From positions 992,001 through 1,056,000 of the forward strand of contig JAHRBS010000013.1 in assembly GCA_024305745.1 (NCBI GenBank): 64,000 nt of DNA, given 5' to 3'. The stretch comes from Polyporus tsugae. Taxonomy: Eukaryota > Basidiomycota > Agaricomycetes > Polyporales > Polyporaceae. Shown here piece after piece: positions 1-11,533 of this stretch (positions are counted from its first letter, which is position 1; each line of letters begins with the position of its first letter). The notes below the pieces were generated by a model. It did not search any database, had not been told where the DNA came from, and worked only from the letters and a program-made list of their open reading frames with translations. A program made the position numbers and the translations under genes.

Positions 1-1418
1 TGCTCCTGCTCATCCAAAACAAATGGGTGTTGGTGAATAAGTACGAAGGGGGGCGAACTACATCCACCGGATCAGGGAGATTCGTAAGACGACTTGGCAT
101 TTGTTGTGAACACTCACGGTCAGCATGCAATCGGATGGAGGCCGTCTAAATACATCCTATTGAGGATGCAAGGGATATTCCAGGCATGTGCATGAGCTGC
201 GACTACCGCATCAGCGATCAACAGTGTGAGGGGACGTCATATATATGAGGGTTTCGGTGGGAAAAGAATGGGGAGTAAAAGCCAAAATCAAGCGTGAAGA
301 CTGTTCGCGCCGAGACTGTCATGTTTTCTGACACGAGTGAGTGTATTACAATGCCAACTAGGAAAAGAGGGGGGACAAGGCGGGATAGAGAGAATAGTGG
401 TTCTTTGCCAGTGGCCACTGATCAGAGCTGAAACGAACCGATCAGTTCGGCTGCGGCAACCAGGCGCCAGCCGAGCCGATCTCTCCAGCTGTCGGACCAC
501 TGTCCTTGCTTGTCTTGACACTCTGGAATGGCTCTGGAATATTGCTCGTCTCCTCTTCGAATCTGATGTCTGGTTTTCCCACCACGTACTTGCTGTTTAT
601 GATCGCAGACTGTGAACGGATTGGTCAACACCATTCCACCTGCAATTGTCGAGCGATGTGAAGGACAATGCTCGCCATTTTCGATGAAGCAATCTGAACA
701 CCGCCCCCCCATCCAACGATTCACCGCTTGCGCCTCGAGGAGCCATGGAGGAGCCATGTCAGCGTTCGGGTGAGACGTTGAGACATCGGCTCGAGTCACA
801 GGAATCATCCATGATTGAGGCTCCCGGGATCCGTCTCCATTTCTGACTCGTCAGTGTGGGCGTGCGGCGGCGGGAGCACACTTCTATCAGGTCCGTCGTC
901 CAATGCTGTGCGTCGCGTATGCCACCTTCATGTTTCCGCTTTTGTTTCTGCACTGGATATTCACGGCGTTGCCCATATGTCAGCAAAGCCCGTAACCGGT
1001 CTTCCTGCCTGTATCGGTCACCATGCAGAACGTTATGTAAATAATGTGTCGCCAGGTGCTGCGGCCATGCCATTCCGAGCTCCCAGGCGGGCTACGACGA
1101 CGATCATCAAGGGTTTTGCTGAGTGAGCTCACAAGGTGTGTGAACGTGTGTTTCTTGGCCCGTCCCAGTAACTCACGTGGATGGATCCCACTCCGGCGTC
1201 CCAGGCGTCTCATCGCACATCGCATTGCCGCAAGATGTCAGCGTGACGCCCACGCTGTTGCCTTGTACTAGACAGGTCATTTCTGCTCGGATAGCCTCGG
1301 ATTTTCAGGCACCTGTCCGTAGACGGAGGTGAACATTGCCGAGTCATCCCACGTCATCGTAATTGCCGTGTGGCACAGCGTATCATGATGTCTGGTGCAA
1401 TATCTTGTCGCACTTCAG
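1..1418. other. Gene-free stretch
   Basis: No frame on either strand shows a recognisable domain or a spliceable series of exons here. The open frames are short and mutually overlapping. The right end probably serves as promoter for the small gene that starts at 1571. Confidence 0.5.
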
Positions 1419-1426
1419 TATATAAA
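1419..1426 (+). promoter_or_regulatory. TATA box (TATATAAA)
   Basis: TATATAAA lies 145-152 nt upstream of the ATG at 1571, a spacing that would place transcription start near 1450 and leave a pyrimidine-rich leader of about 120 nt. A GTATGT...TTCGCAG pair at 1430-1488 also looks like an intron, but it would begin before the expected start site. Confidence 0.5.
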
Positions 1427-1570
1427 GGGTATGTCTAATTGGCCGTATGTCCTCACTGCTCCTTCGCCACCCTCATCTCTTCGCAGGTAGCAGTACTACT
1501 ACCTCAGTCGCACACGACTCTGGACAACTTGACAAGCTTTACTTCCCTTCAAGTATCCACGCTCAACACA

Positions 1571-1702
1571 ATGTTCGCCTCCACTACCTCACCCGTCTCC
1601 TTCTCGCAGTCTGCGAACTCCTCCTCGAAGCCATCGGGGTCGTCTGCCTCCCAGACAGCCATCCGAACCGGTGCTGCAACAAACGGTCCCGTCTTCTTCT
1701 AA
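1571..1702 (+). CDS. Candidate 43-residue orphan protein
   Basis: A single ATG-initiated frame of 43 codons follows a TATA box and a pyrimidine-rich leader that ends in CAACACA before the ATG, a normal basidiomycete start context. The product begins MFASTTSPVSFSQSAN, is almost half Ser, Thr and Ala, and ends in NGPVFF. It has no signal peptide, no Cys and no CAAX end, so it is not a mating pheromone precursor. A C-rich then T-rich tail that could be a long 3' UTR runs to about 2780. I do not recognise it. It may equally be the first exon of something longer or a spurious frame. Confidence 0.35.
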   Translation: MFASTTSPVSFSQSANSSSKPSGSSASQTAIRTGAATNGPVFF

Positions 1703-3349
1703 ACGACGGACATCGACATATCGTCCCTTCCATTCCATGCCGGCAGCATGTGCGGTTTCAACGCGCAACCGAGTATCACTATGGCTTAACCTAATCCCCC
1801 CCTACCAAATCCCCCCTGCCACACGCACGGTCGCCGTCCCCGCCGTACTCCGGAACGATACCATACGGCCTCATGACACCATATGTTTATCCTTGCCGGC
1901 ATCCATCCCAAATCTCCCCCCTTCCTCCCTCCCAACTCACCAACCGCCCATGCACTATGGCCATTCTCGTCCATCCAGCAACCCCCTCAGGCACACCGCG
2001 TGCCGCGTATCGCACGCCCACACACGGCCTAGACCTTCTGCCTCTCGCACGACGCACGTCTGTCCGATCCCTTGCCCGACCTCCATGCCGCGCGTACCGC
2101 GACTGTGGACGTAATCGGTCCGTGGCACTGCGACCCAGCTTTCCGCCGTCGCTCATAATCTCCGTCGCGTGCGCCGGCCCTGGCAGGGGCTGTGCCGCCG
2201 TGCTTCCCTCGGCCCCCCCTCCCCCTCGTCAGGCACTCCGGGCCAGCGCCTTCTCTCGAATTCGCCTCCGCATCTCTTCCTCAGGCGTCACGCTCTGGCC
2301 AATAGAGTGCGGCGCAGCACCCGTCGCGTATGTGCGAAGGCCAAGCCCCGTGGTGACGCTGGCCTGTGTATTTCGGATGCGCGCGGTAGTGGAGGAGGCC
2401 AAGTTAGGGCGACGCTTGGGTTGCAATTGCGGGCGGAGTTCGCGTTCGGCGGTGATGCACTCGCGCTGGAATCGGCGATGGGAGAAAGGCCCCCCCAGCG
2501 CCGCCACAGCGACTCGGAACTCTTCAGGGTTGCTGGCGGGAGAGCGGTTGCGTCCTCGTCTCTGCTATTGGATTTGTATAACTTATCCGCGCATTATCGT
2601 AACTCAGCGTATTACATTCGTGTTTCTCCGGACCTGTAGCGTCACAGTAGTTGTATCCTCCACTTCGCACGGACTCTATACATTCGTCATCGTATCCTCC
2701 ACGTACTATCCGTTGTATCATCTCGTATGCTCTGCTAATCGCATCACTCTTGTGCTCTTGAACGATCTCCGCAATACCAACTGAGCTCGTCTAGGCCCTA
2801 ATGTCAGGCATGATCGTGATCAGTCTCCTTGGAATCGAGGATTGTTCTTCCTGACGAGAAGTTTAAAAGGACAAACACACACGTGGAGCGTGCTCGGAGC
2901 AGGATTTCAATGCATCACCCCTTACAGCTCGAGTTTGTTGGTGTTACATGACGATGTTACAACATCCGGTAGGTCATGCATGATAGTACAACAGCCCTGG
3001 AACTTCTGTCATTCAAATTCCTCCTTGCCGTGGGGTCCAGCAGCGCTCCGGCATTCCAACGAGGATCCGGCGTGGCGGTTCTTGCATGATACATGCATCG
3101 TGCCGGATTCCTCCAGCCCGCAGGATCGCAACCATCTTACGAGAGGCTGCTGGGACCTGGAATGGTGGGCGGCAGCCAATTCGTGCCACTGGGTGACGGC
3201 GCCCTTGGCAACCGGGAGGCTCAGGGAGCAACTTCTCACAACCTTCGTTCGGGCATGTGGAGGACGCTGATGTGTTTCGAACGTTCGTTAGCAACGCCAG
3301 ATGCTCGGAGTCAGATTGAACTCACCATTTCACGTCGCCACCTAAGTAC
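1703..3349. other. Intergenic / possible long 3' UTR with an antisense open frame
   Basis: The + strand is strongly C-rich to about 2220 and T-rich near 2570-2780, as in a fungal 3' UTR. On the minus strand 2560-2229 is open and reads like coding DNA: PASNPEEFRVAVAALGG, then LGLRTYATGAAPHS, ending PEEEMRRRIREKALARSA and a stop. It lacks an ATG and begins after a possible acceptor. No domain is recognised. Nothing supportable is seen from 2780 to 3349. Confidence 0.3.
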
Positions 3350-4570
3350 TTACTGGCAGGCGGGCACACGCAGGATACCGCGCGTGTGGCACCTCGGAAG
3401 GCGAGCCTGGACGGTCTGCACCCAGCTTTCATGGTGCAGCTGTCCCCTCCTCGCGTCCGCCCAGAAGGCGACGACAGTGAGGCGGCGGAGACCATCAAAA
3501 GGCGCGCGTGAGAGGAGATCGTCGAGGAGGATCGCCTCCTCGACCGAGTCGTCGTCGCTCAGGCAGTCCACGCTGAGCTTCATCTTGAGCTCGCGTACGT
3601 GCTCGGAGCGCACGTGGGCGAGTAGGGTTATCGGCCACTGCAACGTGCAGAAGACGATCGTGATTTTCCTTAGAGACGTGAACGCAGATATGGCTGACGG
3701 TTTGGCGCAAACAAGCTCAAGGTTAGGAGCGGCAAACGAGACAGACGTGATACGTCCTCACCATGACACTGATCGGTGTCCCCACGAGTCCATAGAGTTA
3801 TTTCGTGAATAGACGTCCTGACGACGTCCAAAATAGGCGTCGTGGCGGAGCACTTAGACACCTGTGGGCAGGAAGCGCGGATGTTAGCATTAGGATTGCG
3901 GCCTGCCGGTGGATATTGCGAGAGGTCGTACCAATAGGTTATTGAGATTATGACAGCGGACCGGATACGCGTTAGCATCCGGCAGCTCGAGTCCGCTCCG
4001 CGGCGTGCACCAGCCACACTCGAAGATCGCCAGGGACGCCATCCGCTCGAACGACCACACGGTCACGACGAGCTCCCTGAACTGGGGGAAGAAGAGGCGG
4101 TGAAGAGCCACCTTGCGCAGCGCCCCGCACGCAGCGAACGCCCGCACGAACGCGACGAGCGACGCGGGCGCCTCGGCGAACTGGAACGAGCTGGTGAACC
4201 GCGCCGACTTGAGGTTGGCCATCTGGGCGACCGCGTGCGGCGGGAACGGGATGGCGACTTGACGGTGGTCGCGCGGCCAGCCGCAGTCGTGCGCAGGCGA
4301 GACCTTGACGTCAATGTGCTCGACTAGCGGCGCGAACCGCTGTGGCGAGTCTGTGATGGTGCGTGCGAAGCAGAGCAGCGCGTTGCGCGTGGGTAGGACC
4401 ACTCTGCGGTAGAGGTGGAAGTGCGCGCGTGAGACCCAGGCGGGGGAGGTTAGGGCGCACGCGCGGAGGGTGTAGCGCGTCCAGCCTGGATCGCTGTCGT
4501 CGGCTGCGACCATATCGACGACGAGACAGTAGATGTCGTATGGGAGTGTGAGGGGACCCTTGCATTCCAT
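3350..4570 (-). CDS. F-box/LRR-like protein (first copy)
   Basis: Probable substrate receptor of an SCF ubiquitin ligase. The start at 4570 gives MECKGPLTLPYDIYCLVVDMV, an F-box-like opening, followed by ACALTSPAWVSRAHFHLYRRV and the irregular leucine-rich segment usual in polypore F-box proteins. The first exon runs to about 3969; an intron of about 107 nt (GTATCC...CCCACAG, branch GCTAAC) ends near 3862. The last exon reads NLELVCAKPSAISAFTSLRK and later LPRCHTRGILRV before the stop at 3350. One more small intron near 3740-3800 is needed to join the frames, and I could not fix its borders. It is organised like the gene at 8221-9541. The family is fairly sure, the middle of the model is not, and a decayed copy is possible. 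Confidence 0.6.
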
Positions 4571-4962
4571 CCGGTACGACGCTGGAGACTGGCCGCAAGC
4601 TCTAGTGGTGTGTGGAAAGGAAGAAACATTGGGCCAACTTGGTCGCTCGGGGCGGACGATCGATACCGACTTGAACTGCCTCCGCGCGCTCCTAAGCAAC
4701 GTCCCGATCCAAATCTCAACTGATTTAGCAAACGGCATTCGTCGCTGCCAGTGACCTCCACTTCAACATACAGTAAGCGTTGCATACTTATCGATGTGTG
4801 ACTTGCCCTTAAGTGAAGTTGTAAGTACTAAACCCCAAACTTTAATGGGCACAGTACCGTATTTAACATGTACGGTGGGGATTTCTAGGACCGCCGGGCC
4901 AGTTAGCTATGGCATACATAGTACTAGGGTGTGCCGTTACACGCAGTGGGTAGATAATTTCA

Positions 4963-6777
4963 TTATACCGCTCCCGTGCCAGTGGATGGAACAACTTCTT
5001 CAACCATGCTGCCCGGTTCGATCCATGATTCTTCTCCGTGGGGCTCTGTAGTGGCACTCTCCACCCTAGGGAGGTTGGCAGAGTCGCTCGCATGGCAGTC
5101 TGGGAACGTCATCTCCAGGTCCTCTGAACCACTGGTCGATAAGCTCTCTGGGTGGGCGAAGTCGATGTCGACAAGCTCGCCCATAGAGGCGATGAACGAC
5201 GGGAGGCTCCGCGCAGATCCTGGGGTGAACTGCACAGTCTGCCAGTACGCCGTCGACTCCTCGGTGCTCCGACGGCCCTCCTCTGACTTGCGCAGGTTCA
5301 AGAGGAAGCGGCTTGCGAGGACGGAGGTGACGCTGGGTGCACGATGGCACATTTATTGAGTGTGAAGCGATCGCATCTAGGAGGGTTTAGGGGGAACTTA
5401 CGGGTCCATGCAGATGGAAACAACGCTGGTCGTGCGCAGGTATTGCTCTGCTCCAGTCACTGTCAGACTCATGTGCAGGATATTGAGAATGGCTAATGGT
5501 CTGTGGACGGTTCACCGTTAGAATATTTTCCCAGACTCCCAGAGTGCTTGGCAGTCCAGCCTAGGGCCTTACATATAGTAAGTGAGACCTTGGCACGGAT
5601 GGCTTGCTGATCAGCGCTGATACGGTAGTCTCGACGTAGTGCGCCGCGTGCTCACCAGTGTAGAGCAATGTCCTAGTCAGCGAGGAAGGGCCAATCATTC
5701 CTTCGGTGTCCTTTGCCACGTAGATAGTCTTGACGACGGTGACGACGATAACTAGGAGGTCGCCCGCGGATAGCAGTCCTCGTGAGATGCCGGTGACTGC
5801 CTTGAAGTTAGCGACTAGAGCATGTAGAGCACCTGGTCCTTACAGCTGAAAATATTTCACAGCTCTGTTTAGCATGAGTCAGGTGGAAACAATGGAGCTA
5901 GCTCACATTAAACCCATTTGGTGAGTGGCGCTGTCGAGTATCCGGCAGCCCAAATCAGGACCGAGGTACTCAGGTTTCTCCCAGCCGTAATGGACCTAGT
6001 AATAGAGTTCGGGCGGTCAGGAATAAGATATATAAGTAGCGGAGATAAAGCGTACTGCATTGGCATAAATGGGGCCCAACGAAAAGAATAGGGTGATAAG
6101 AGCAAGTACTCTGTTCTGGCCAGTCAGCGCATATACGCGCAACGCGGAGAACACTACCCCGGACAGAAGTTGTCACTATCAAACTAAATCCAAATAGGAT
6201 GGACTCGCTAGTGGGGTACTCACGGGCGGGTGGGAGGTAGAGGAGCAACTGGAAAACCAACACAATGTAGAAAATTGCGTCGCAGCTGTGTGGGGATTTC
6301 GTTGCACCGTGTGCTTCTCGTATGTGTAAAGTGTTGGACGTACCCCTGGAAGGCAAAAAGCGTTTGGTATCCCTTAATACGCAGAGACGACTACATTCAC
6401 CTTACCACTCCTTTCAGCCAAGCCACCGGGTAATTCAGTACCCAGTACATGATAACGAGGTATCGAATGGAGAAGTAGAGTATCGACGCCGCAGTCACTT
6501 TACGACTCCAAAAGAGCTTGAGTTCTTCATCAAAGTTTAAGAACCAATCATAGCAAATCAAGGCTGCGACAAAACCGGCGTCGTCAATGGCAGATATTGT
6601 CTGGTAGAAGGAACAGAGCATGTGGCACTCACTGAATGTGGCGTGCTTGACCAACAAGCCGACCCATCTATTGTTTGAGCCGCCTTTGGGTCAGCATTAA
6701 TAGAGAGGAATGATGGCAGATACGTACAAGAAGTACTGCTCAGCGATGATCTCTGCAGTATCCAAGCCTGAGGACAT
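4963..6777 (-). CDS. DUF6533 multi-pass membrane protein
   Basis: A membrane protein of the DUF6533 family, abundant in Agaricomycetes and of unknown function. The likely start at 6777 reads MSSGLDTAEIIAEQYFL, followed by an intron of about 68 nt. The next exon carries the family signature AALICYDWFLNFDEELKLFW and then RKVTAASILYFSIRYLVIMY. Further exons encode CDAIFYIVLVFQLLLYLP (about 6280), PNSITRSITAGRNLSTSVLIW (about 5980) and the transmembrane stretch GDLLVIVVTVVKTIYVAKD (about 5740). The C-terminal exon (5352-4963) holds the usual SRFLLNLRK motif and an acidic Ser-rich cytosolic tail. At least five exons are needed, and some junctions are approximate. It sits between two F-box genes on the same strand. 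The seven-helix-like layout suggests a receptor, but that is inference. Confidence 0.65.
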
Positions 6778-8220
6778 GGGGGAAGGAGGCACCTATACGA
6801 CCAAGCTGGCAAGCGGAAGAGGACTCCGAAAAGACACGTTCTCCGCACAACTTTCCCCTTGCTCGGCTCATATAGGTGCCTTTTAATGGCCGAAGCCGAG
6901 TGCAGCAAACGCCCTGCCTACAATACACGCCGCGGCGCTGGAAGCATCAGCTTGGACCGGATCTTATGAACTTCCACTGCGCGCGGAGCGAAGAAAGTAC
7001 CTGTATATCTGAAAACAGGTGAGTCCTGGCTCGAAGATGGAACCAAAATTCCTGTTGCATAACAAGCGGCAAAATCACGAAGTTTTTGAGTTTCCGGATG
7101 CCGACCAATCAAACCCCACAGTTCTGCGCAAACGCGTGTGCCCTGGATGGTGAGGGTTGGTTCGGGCGTTGGTGTTAACACCCTGCCCTCAATAACCGCC
7201 ATGTTAGCAGTGTCGCGCTAGATCGAATCCAGATGTACACCGCCTTCCAGCGACAAAAGCTCCGCGCACGTCAGACTGCGTTCTGACCGAAAGACGAAAG
7301 CAGAGAATCCCCTCACGGAGGTTAGGTTGTCCGGATGTCGACCAAGAGTCAACTTGGTCTCGGGTCCAGACGTAAGGCACCCCATCGCTGGTCTCGTACC
7401 CTGACGTAGTAAGCTCGCATCCCGCTACGGTTTACTACGTCGGGGTACGAGACCACCCGCGATTTGCCAGGGTGATTGTGGTGGTGAGGTGCAAGATTTG
7501 AATCAACGCCTCGCAGCTCAAACTCGATGGGTCTCACCCTGAAAACTTTGTTCGACGGAGATGGGTTCGGCCAACTTTGCAGCCCCCGATGCCAGTTGGA
7601 AGTATTCCACAATGTCATGTCGGAATGCCATTTCTGAGTGTGAAAGCGAAGGCCTTCAGGCAATCCTTCCCCTTCCAGACCACCGCTCGGCCAGCCTTCC
7701 TACTCAGCACTCTGACGAGCTGAAATCCCCCCTGTAGATTCTTATATCAATTATGTAACGGTCGATCAGACGCTTTCTGGGACCGCGCACCGATTTGGTA
7801 TTGGAAAGTTCGAGTTCCACAAGCCGGCCCGAGTCCTTCTTCACCGCCTACCGCGAAGGCTGAAACACCACTGGGAGTCACAGGATCGATGTCCAATATC
7901 TTCGTCATTTACGCCGTCGACGACGCTGGCCCAGCAGAAGGTAGAAGGCGAGTGCAAAAACGACATGCTTGACACCCCGGTTAGCGTCCGGTGATGGTGA
8001 TGCGGGAAATAGAAACGTTGACGTACAAGACGAGACTGACCCTACGGGTGGAGACTACGGTCGAATGACCGTTTAGGCTAGAAGGCGAACCCGAGCGTTG
8101 CGGGATCAACGATACCCTGCTGCGACCCCCCGGGCGTGAATTCGAAGTATTGAGAAGTGACGGGGTACTTCGAACGACGAGAAGCGGGCTGGATGCAAGG
8201 AAACGCAATTGAGTCTTTCA
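6778..8220. other. Intergenic stretch with a strong hairpin
   Basis: No coding model holds here. Minus-strand frames at 7202-6918 and 7663-7349 show no recognisable motif. The main feature is the inverted repeat at 7389-7455, listed separately. Confidence 0.4.
7389..7455. repeat. 24-bp inverted repeat (hairpin)
   Basis: The left arm 7389-7412 and right arm 7432-7455 are reverse complements at 23 of 24 positions, around a 19-nt spacer. The arms contain GTCTCGTACCCTGACG on the left and CGTCGGGGTACGAGAC on the right. The single mismatch would form a G-U pair on one strand of RNA. There are no flanking direct repeats and no coding role is evident. A foldback element or a structured RNA are both possible. 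Confidence 0.7.
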
Positions 8221-9541
8221 TCAGTCAACTGTTGGTGGAAAAAGGAGGCCCATCAAACTTACATTGGGCTGCGCGTATGTGAGGCGGACCTTGTCCTCCT
8301 TGCAGCAGAGGGGGAACCAGTCCCGAAGTCGAGAAAGCCACCATTCGCAATCCGGCTTCCAGGGAGGTCCCCCAATATGGACAACAACGCGTCGGAGAGC
8401 GGGGAGACGAGTACCGGACAGAAACGGATCAAGTACAAACCCGACGTAATGGAGGAGTTCCTCCGCCCTTTTCTGCAGCTCGTGGGGTTTCTGATTGGAG
8501 TCGGTGTTCTCGATGTTGAAGACCAAGACGCGTAGACTGGGCAGGACAGCGTCGGCCAGCATAACGCATGTTGACGTCACATTCGTCCGCCGAGCCGGGT
8601 CGAGGATGAGGTTTACGCGTAGCAGACGCAGCTTCGGACACGGCGGGAGAAGGGCATCCGAATGCAGTCCCTTTGCAGCTATATCATACGGATTGGTTTC
8701 GCGTCAGATTCCAAGCCATATGACAATGGGTAACATGAAGAAAGGTATTCGTACTGGAGGCACACGAGAATTCACAACAATCCATGGCAAGGTCTGTCAG
8801 CTGGAGGCGCGTCGCACTGAGTAGACTGATTACGCTTCGTGCACGTGTATTCGGCGAGGTTTCCTAGATCGAACTGATCGTTAGAATCCGTCTAGCTGAA
8901 GAAGACTGGACACCCACCGGGTAGTAGTTGGCACCTTCTAAACTGAGATGGGATATACCCAACGTGTCAAACAAATGTCCATCTTGAGCGAGCCACTGCA
9001 CGTGTCCACATTCCAGGGTCTTGAGACTAGCGAGCGACGCGACGGTCCGCACGAAGTCAGCACTGCGTGCGAAGGTGACATGGTAGAGCGCGAGCGTAGT
9101 GACCGTTTGGAACTGCGCGAGGGAGGGAAAGAAGGATGAGTGGAGTGACAATGGACGCGAGTTTCTGTTCATCGCAGAAAGGCGAAAGGTTTGCAGGGTG
9201 GGCAACTTTCCGTATAGGAGGACGGGGAGGATCTCGAGGGCTTCTCTGGTCTGATTCAGAGGTCCCCGGGCCGTTCCGATTGGGTGGTCCCCCATTGAGA
9301 TTTTCACTTCTTGGACGAGAGATCGCAGATGGGTTGCCTCGTCCAGGAGCCGTGCAAACCTATAGATGCCTTCCGAACCAGTCGAGGCGAAAGAGATGCA
9401 GCGGAAGAGATTTCGGCGGCTTCGCGGTACCCAGGCCCAGCAGGTGAGAGAGCAGTTGCGCAAGCTATTATGAGGGCGCGTCCATTGCCCGATGGAGTCG
9501 ATGATATGCTCGTATATTTCTGTTGGGAAGACGGAGGTCAT
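8221..9541 (-). CDS. F-box/LRR-like protein (second copy)
   Basis: Second F-box gene of the same layout as 3350-4570. From the ATG at 9541 it reads MTSVFPTEIYEHIIDSIG, the F-box-like start, then LRNCSLTCWAWVPRSRRNLF, the conserved W and basic cluster of this fungal family. Leucine-rich text follows, e.g. QTVTTLALYHVTF and LASLKTLECGHVQWL. The first exon seems to end at about 8922 after GANYYP, with donor GTGGGT. The C-terminal exon reads LKLRLLRVNLILDPARRTN, then LPSLRVLVFNIENTDSN and LPALRRVVVHIGGPPW. A GTAAGT donor lies just after LTYAQPN near 8260, so the last residues may continue past 8221. Probably an SCF substrate receptor; the target is unknown. Confidence 0.6.
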
Positions 9542-9790
9542 GATCAGTGCATAAACTTGAACTGAGGATGGACGAATGGCAACTTGAAGAACGCCCTCAG
9601 GCTGCGGCCCGAGGATGCACAATGTCGAGTTTAGCGCTGCTTGGGGTCCTGGCGCGTGCTCGTGTCACCGCGAACGGGGGCTTTGGGCGCTAGCTAGCTC
9701 ACTCTACGCCTGCCACCATTTCCTGTTCTCGCGAGGTACGTCCACCGTCCCGGTAGGCCACGTCTAGTACTGAAAACCACAGGTTTGTAG

Positions 9791-10693
9791 ATGAGTGCAC
9801 AAGTGGCAGCGCGAATACCGCGTGCGGCAACGACGGCTGGGCGCAGCGTGCGTCGTATACGGCCAGCACCTCAACGCACACCGCTCAAGCGCGACGAGAA
9901 AGGCCTCCCCATCCCCCATGTCAACGTGATCGTTCGCGACACACACCGAAACCGTCTTGCGGACCACTACTACAGCACCCTCCAAGACAACCTCATGTAC
10001 ATGTCCTACGTGCATGAGCCCACCCCACGCAAGCCGACCCGTCCTGTCCGCCTGGCGTACGACCCGGACGACCCGTACACGAAGCACAGGTACAATCCTC
10101 CCCTCGGTGGCAGCGGCTGGTCCAAACAACTCCCTCCTCCCTCTTCCTCGGACAACGTCATCCAGCTGGAGCGCATCCAGATCCACACCCAAATCAAGTC
10201 GGCGGTGAGCAGTCGCACCAACCTCCTCGGGCCCATCATGGCTCTGCGCGCGATCTCGGGGGCGACGGAGCAGGGTGGAGGGCAGCATACGGCGGAGGGC
10301 GTGCAGCTGGTGGAGGGCCGGAAGAACCTGCAGGGCTGGGTGCGTCCTGGGGTGCCGGTCGGCGTCAAGGTCGACCTGAAGGGGCCGCAGATGTGGGACT
10401 TCCTGAGCGTGCTCGTCGAGTTCGTGCTCCCCCGCCTGCGCGAATTCCAGGGGATCCCTTTGGAGGGCCCGTCGTCGCGTCTCGACAAGCCGAACTCGGC
10501 GTCCGGGGTCGTATCGTTCGGCCTCCCGCCCACTGCGCTGGGGCTGTTCCCCCAGATCGAGGTGAACTTCGATGCGTATCCGGATACGTTCGGTATGCAT
10601 ATCCACTTCATTACGAACGCGCAAGGGGTCGGGGCACAAAATCGCGCGAGGGCGCTTCTGTCGGGCTTCCAGATCCCGTTCGCGAGGTCATAG
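9791..10693 (+). CDS. MRPL7: Mitochondrial large-subunit ribosomal protein uL5m
   Basis: A 300-residue single-exon protein of the mitochondrial large ribosomal subunit (family L5; yeast Mrpl7). The N-terminus MSAQVAARIPRAATTAGRSV is basic and fits a mitochondrial targeting peptide. The L5 fold is recognisable from KSAVSSRTNLLGPIMALRAI, then VGVKVDLKGPQMWDFLSVLV, LPRLREFQGI and the closing FPQIEVNFDAYPDTFGMHIH. The start is fixed because an in-frame TAG immediately precedes the ATG. A GTACGT...CCACAG pair at about 9736-9782 suggests a 5' UTR intron of 47 nt. This is a housekeeping gene set inside an F-box and DUF6533 neighbourhood. Confidence 0.9.
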   Translation: MSAQVAARIPRAATTAGRSVRRIRPAPQRTPLKRDEKGLPIPHVNVIVRDTHRNRLADHYYSTLQDNLMYMSYVHEPTPRKPTRPVRLAYDPDDPYTKHRYNPPLGGSGWSKQLPPPSSSDNVIQLERIQIHTQIKSAVSSRTNLLGPIMALRAISGATEQGGGQHTAEGVQLVEGRKNLQGWVRPGVPVGVKVDLKGPQMWDFLSVLVEFVLPRLREFQGIPLEGPSSRLDKPNSASGVVSFGLPPTALGLFPQIEVNFDAYPDTFGMHIHFITNAQGVGAQNRARALLSGFQIPFARS

Positions 10694-11533
10694 GGTGAGT
10701 CCAGCCATGCACTGGCGCGAACTGTTCGTGTGCTAAATAATTGGTAGCATCACCACTAGATGTAGTACTATACTCCGCTAATTGAAATGAGCGTATTTGG
10801 GCTTTATTCTTGTTTAATCCCGCCACTACTTGCCTACTCGCGTGTACTTGCATATCCGCGTGGTTACCCTCCGTCAGGCAAACTTTCGGCAAGCTCTTCT
10901 CCATGGCATCCCCTCAAAAGCTTGTCTCGAGCGATCAGCCATGGGGTCGCCCTTGGCAAATTCAAGCATGTGGGACTCATCCATACGAACTTGACATTGC
11001 CCCACATCGACGCTGGTGAGTGCCAACATTTCTGGGCCACTACTGACTTGGGGTTCAACGTTCAACGTTCACCGGTTCACCCCTGAGGATCCCTCACTGC
11101 TACGACTGGCATGCGAAGTCTATCCAGATTATGCTGCATATTCCTACGGCTATCGTATGACGTCCTTCGTACCGACATCGTGTTACTGTGGAATGCCGTT
11201 CGTGCCTTCAATGCCGTCGATTATACATAGAATCTTCCCGTTTTTCCTCTTTTTGGGCGGATTGCCGCAGCCTGTACCGATCCAGGCTGGTTGCCATACT
11301 TGATATCCGACTATGTGCCCAGCATCCCTGTTCGATGTCGCCACTGACGACGAGGTGTACACCCAGTATAGAAGTACTATTGTCAGTCCACTGGTTGTAC
11401 AGACACATGGCTCGTGGCTACGATGTCTGCCAGAATATATTCCTTTCCGTCCGTAACGTACTTCCGGAAGATGTACACTTGGGCTTGGCTATCGGGTTAA
11501 GATCCCTGATACGGCCAGAAGACAAATACAAGC
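10694..11533. other. Gene-free stretch
   Basis: 3' side of MRPL7 and of the decayed membrane gene. Only short frames without recognised motifs occur. A small tandem of GTTCAAC/GTTCACC heptamers lies near 11055-11080. Confidence 0.4.

Noticed and set aside
2229..2507. 92-residue minus-strand frame as a complete small gene
   Set aside because: It begins with GTG, not ATG, and shows no domain. It is kept only as a question for checking.
3093..3812. 239-codon + frame at the left F-box gene
   Set aside because: Shadow of the minus-strand F-box C-terminal exon, which reads as protein while this frame does not.
7808..7820. Second tRNA-like GTTCGAGTTCC motif
   Set aside because: The T stem pairs only with an eight-base loop, and no acceptor or anticodon arm can be drawn.
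9764..10639. 291-codon minus frame over MRPL7
   Set aside because: Opposite-strand shadow of a GC-rich coding exon; the uL5m motifs are on the + strand.
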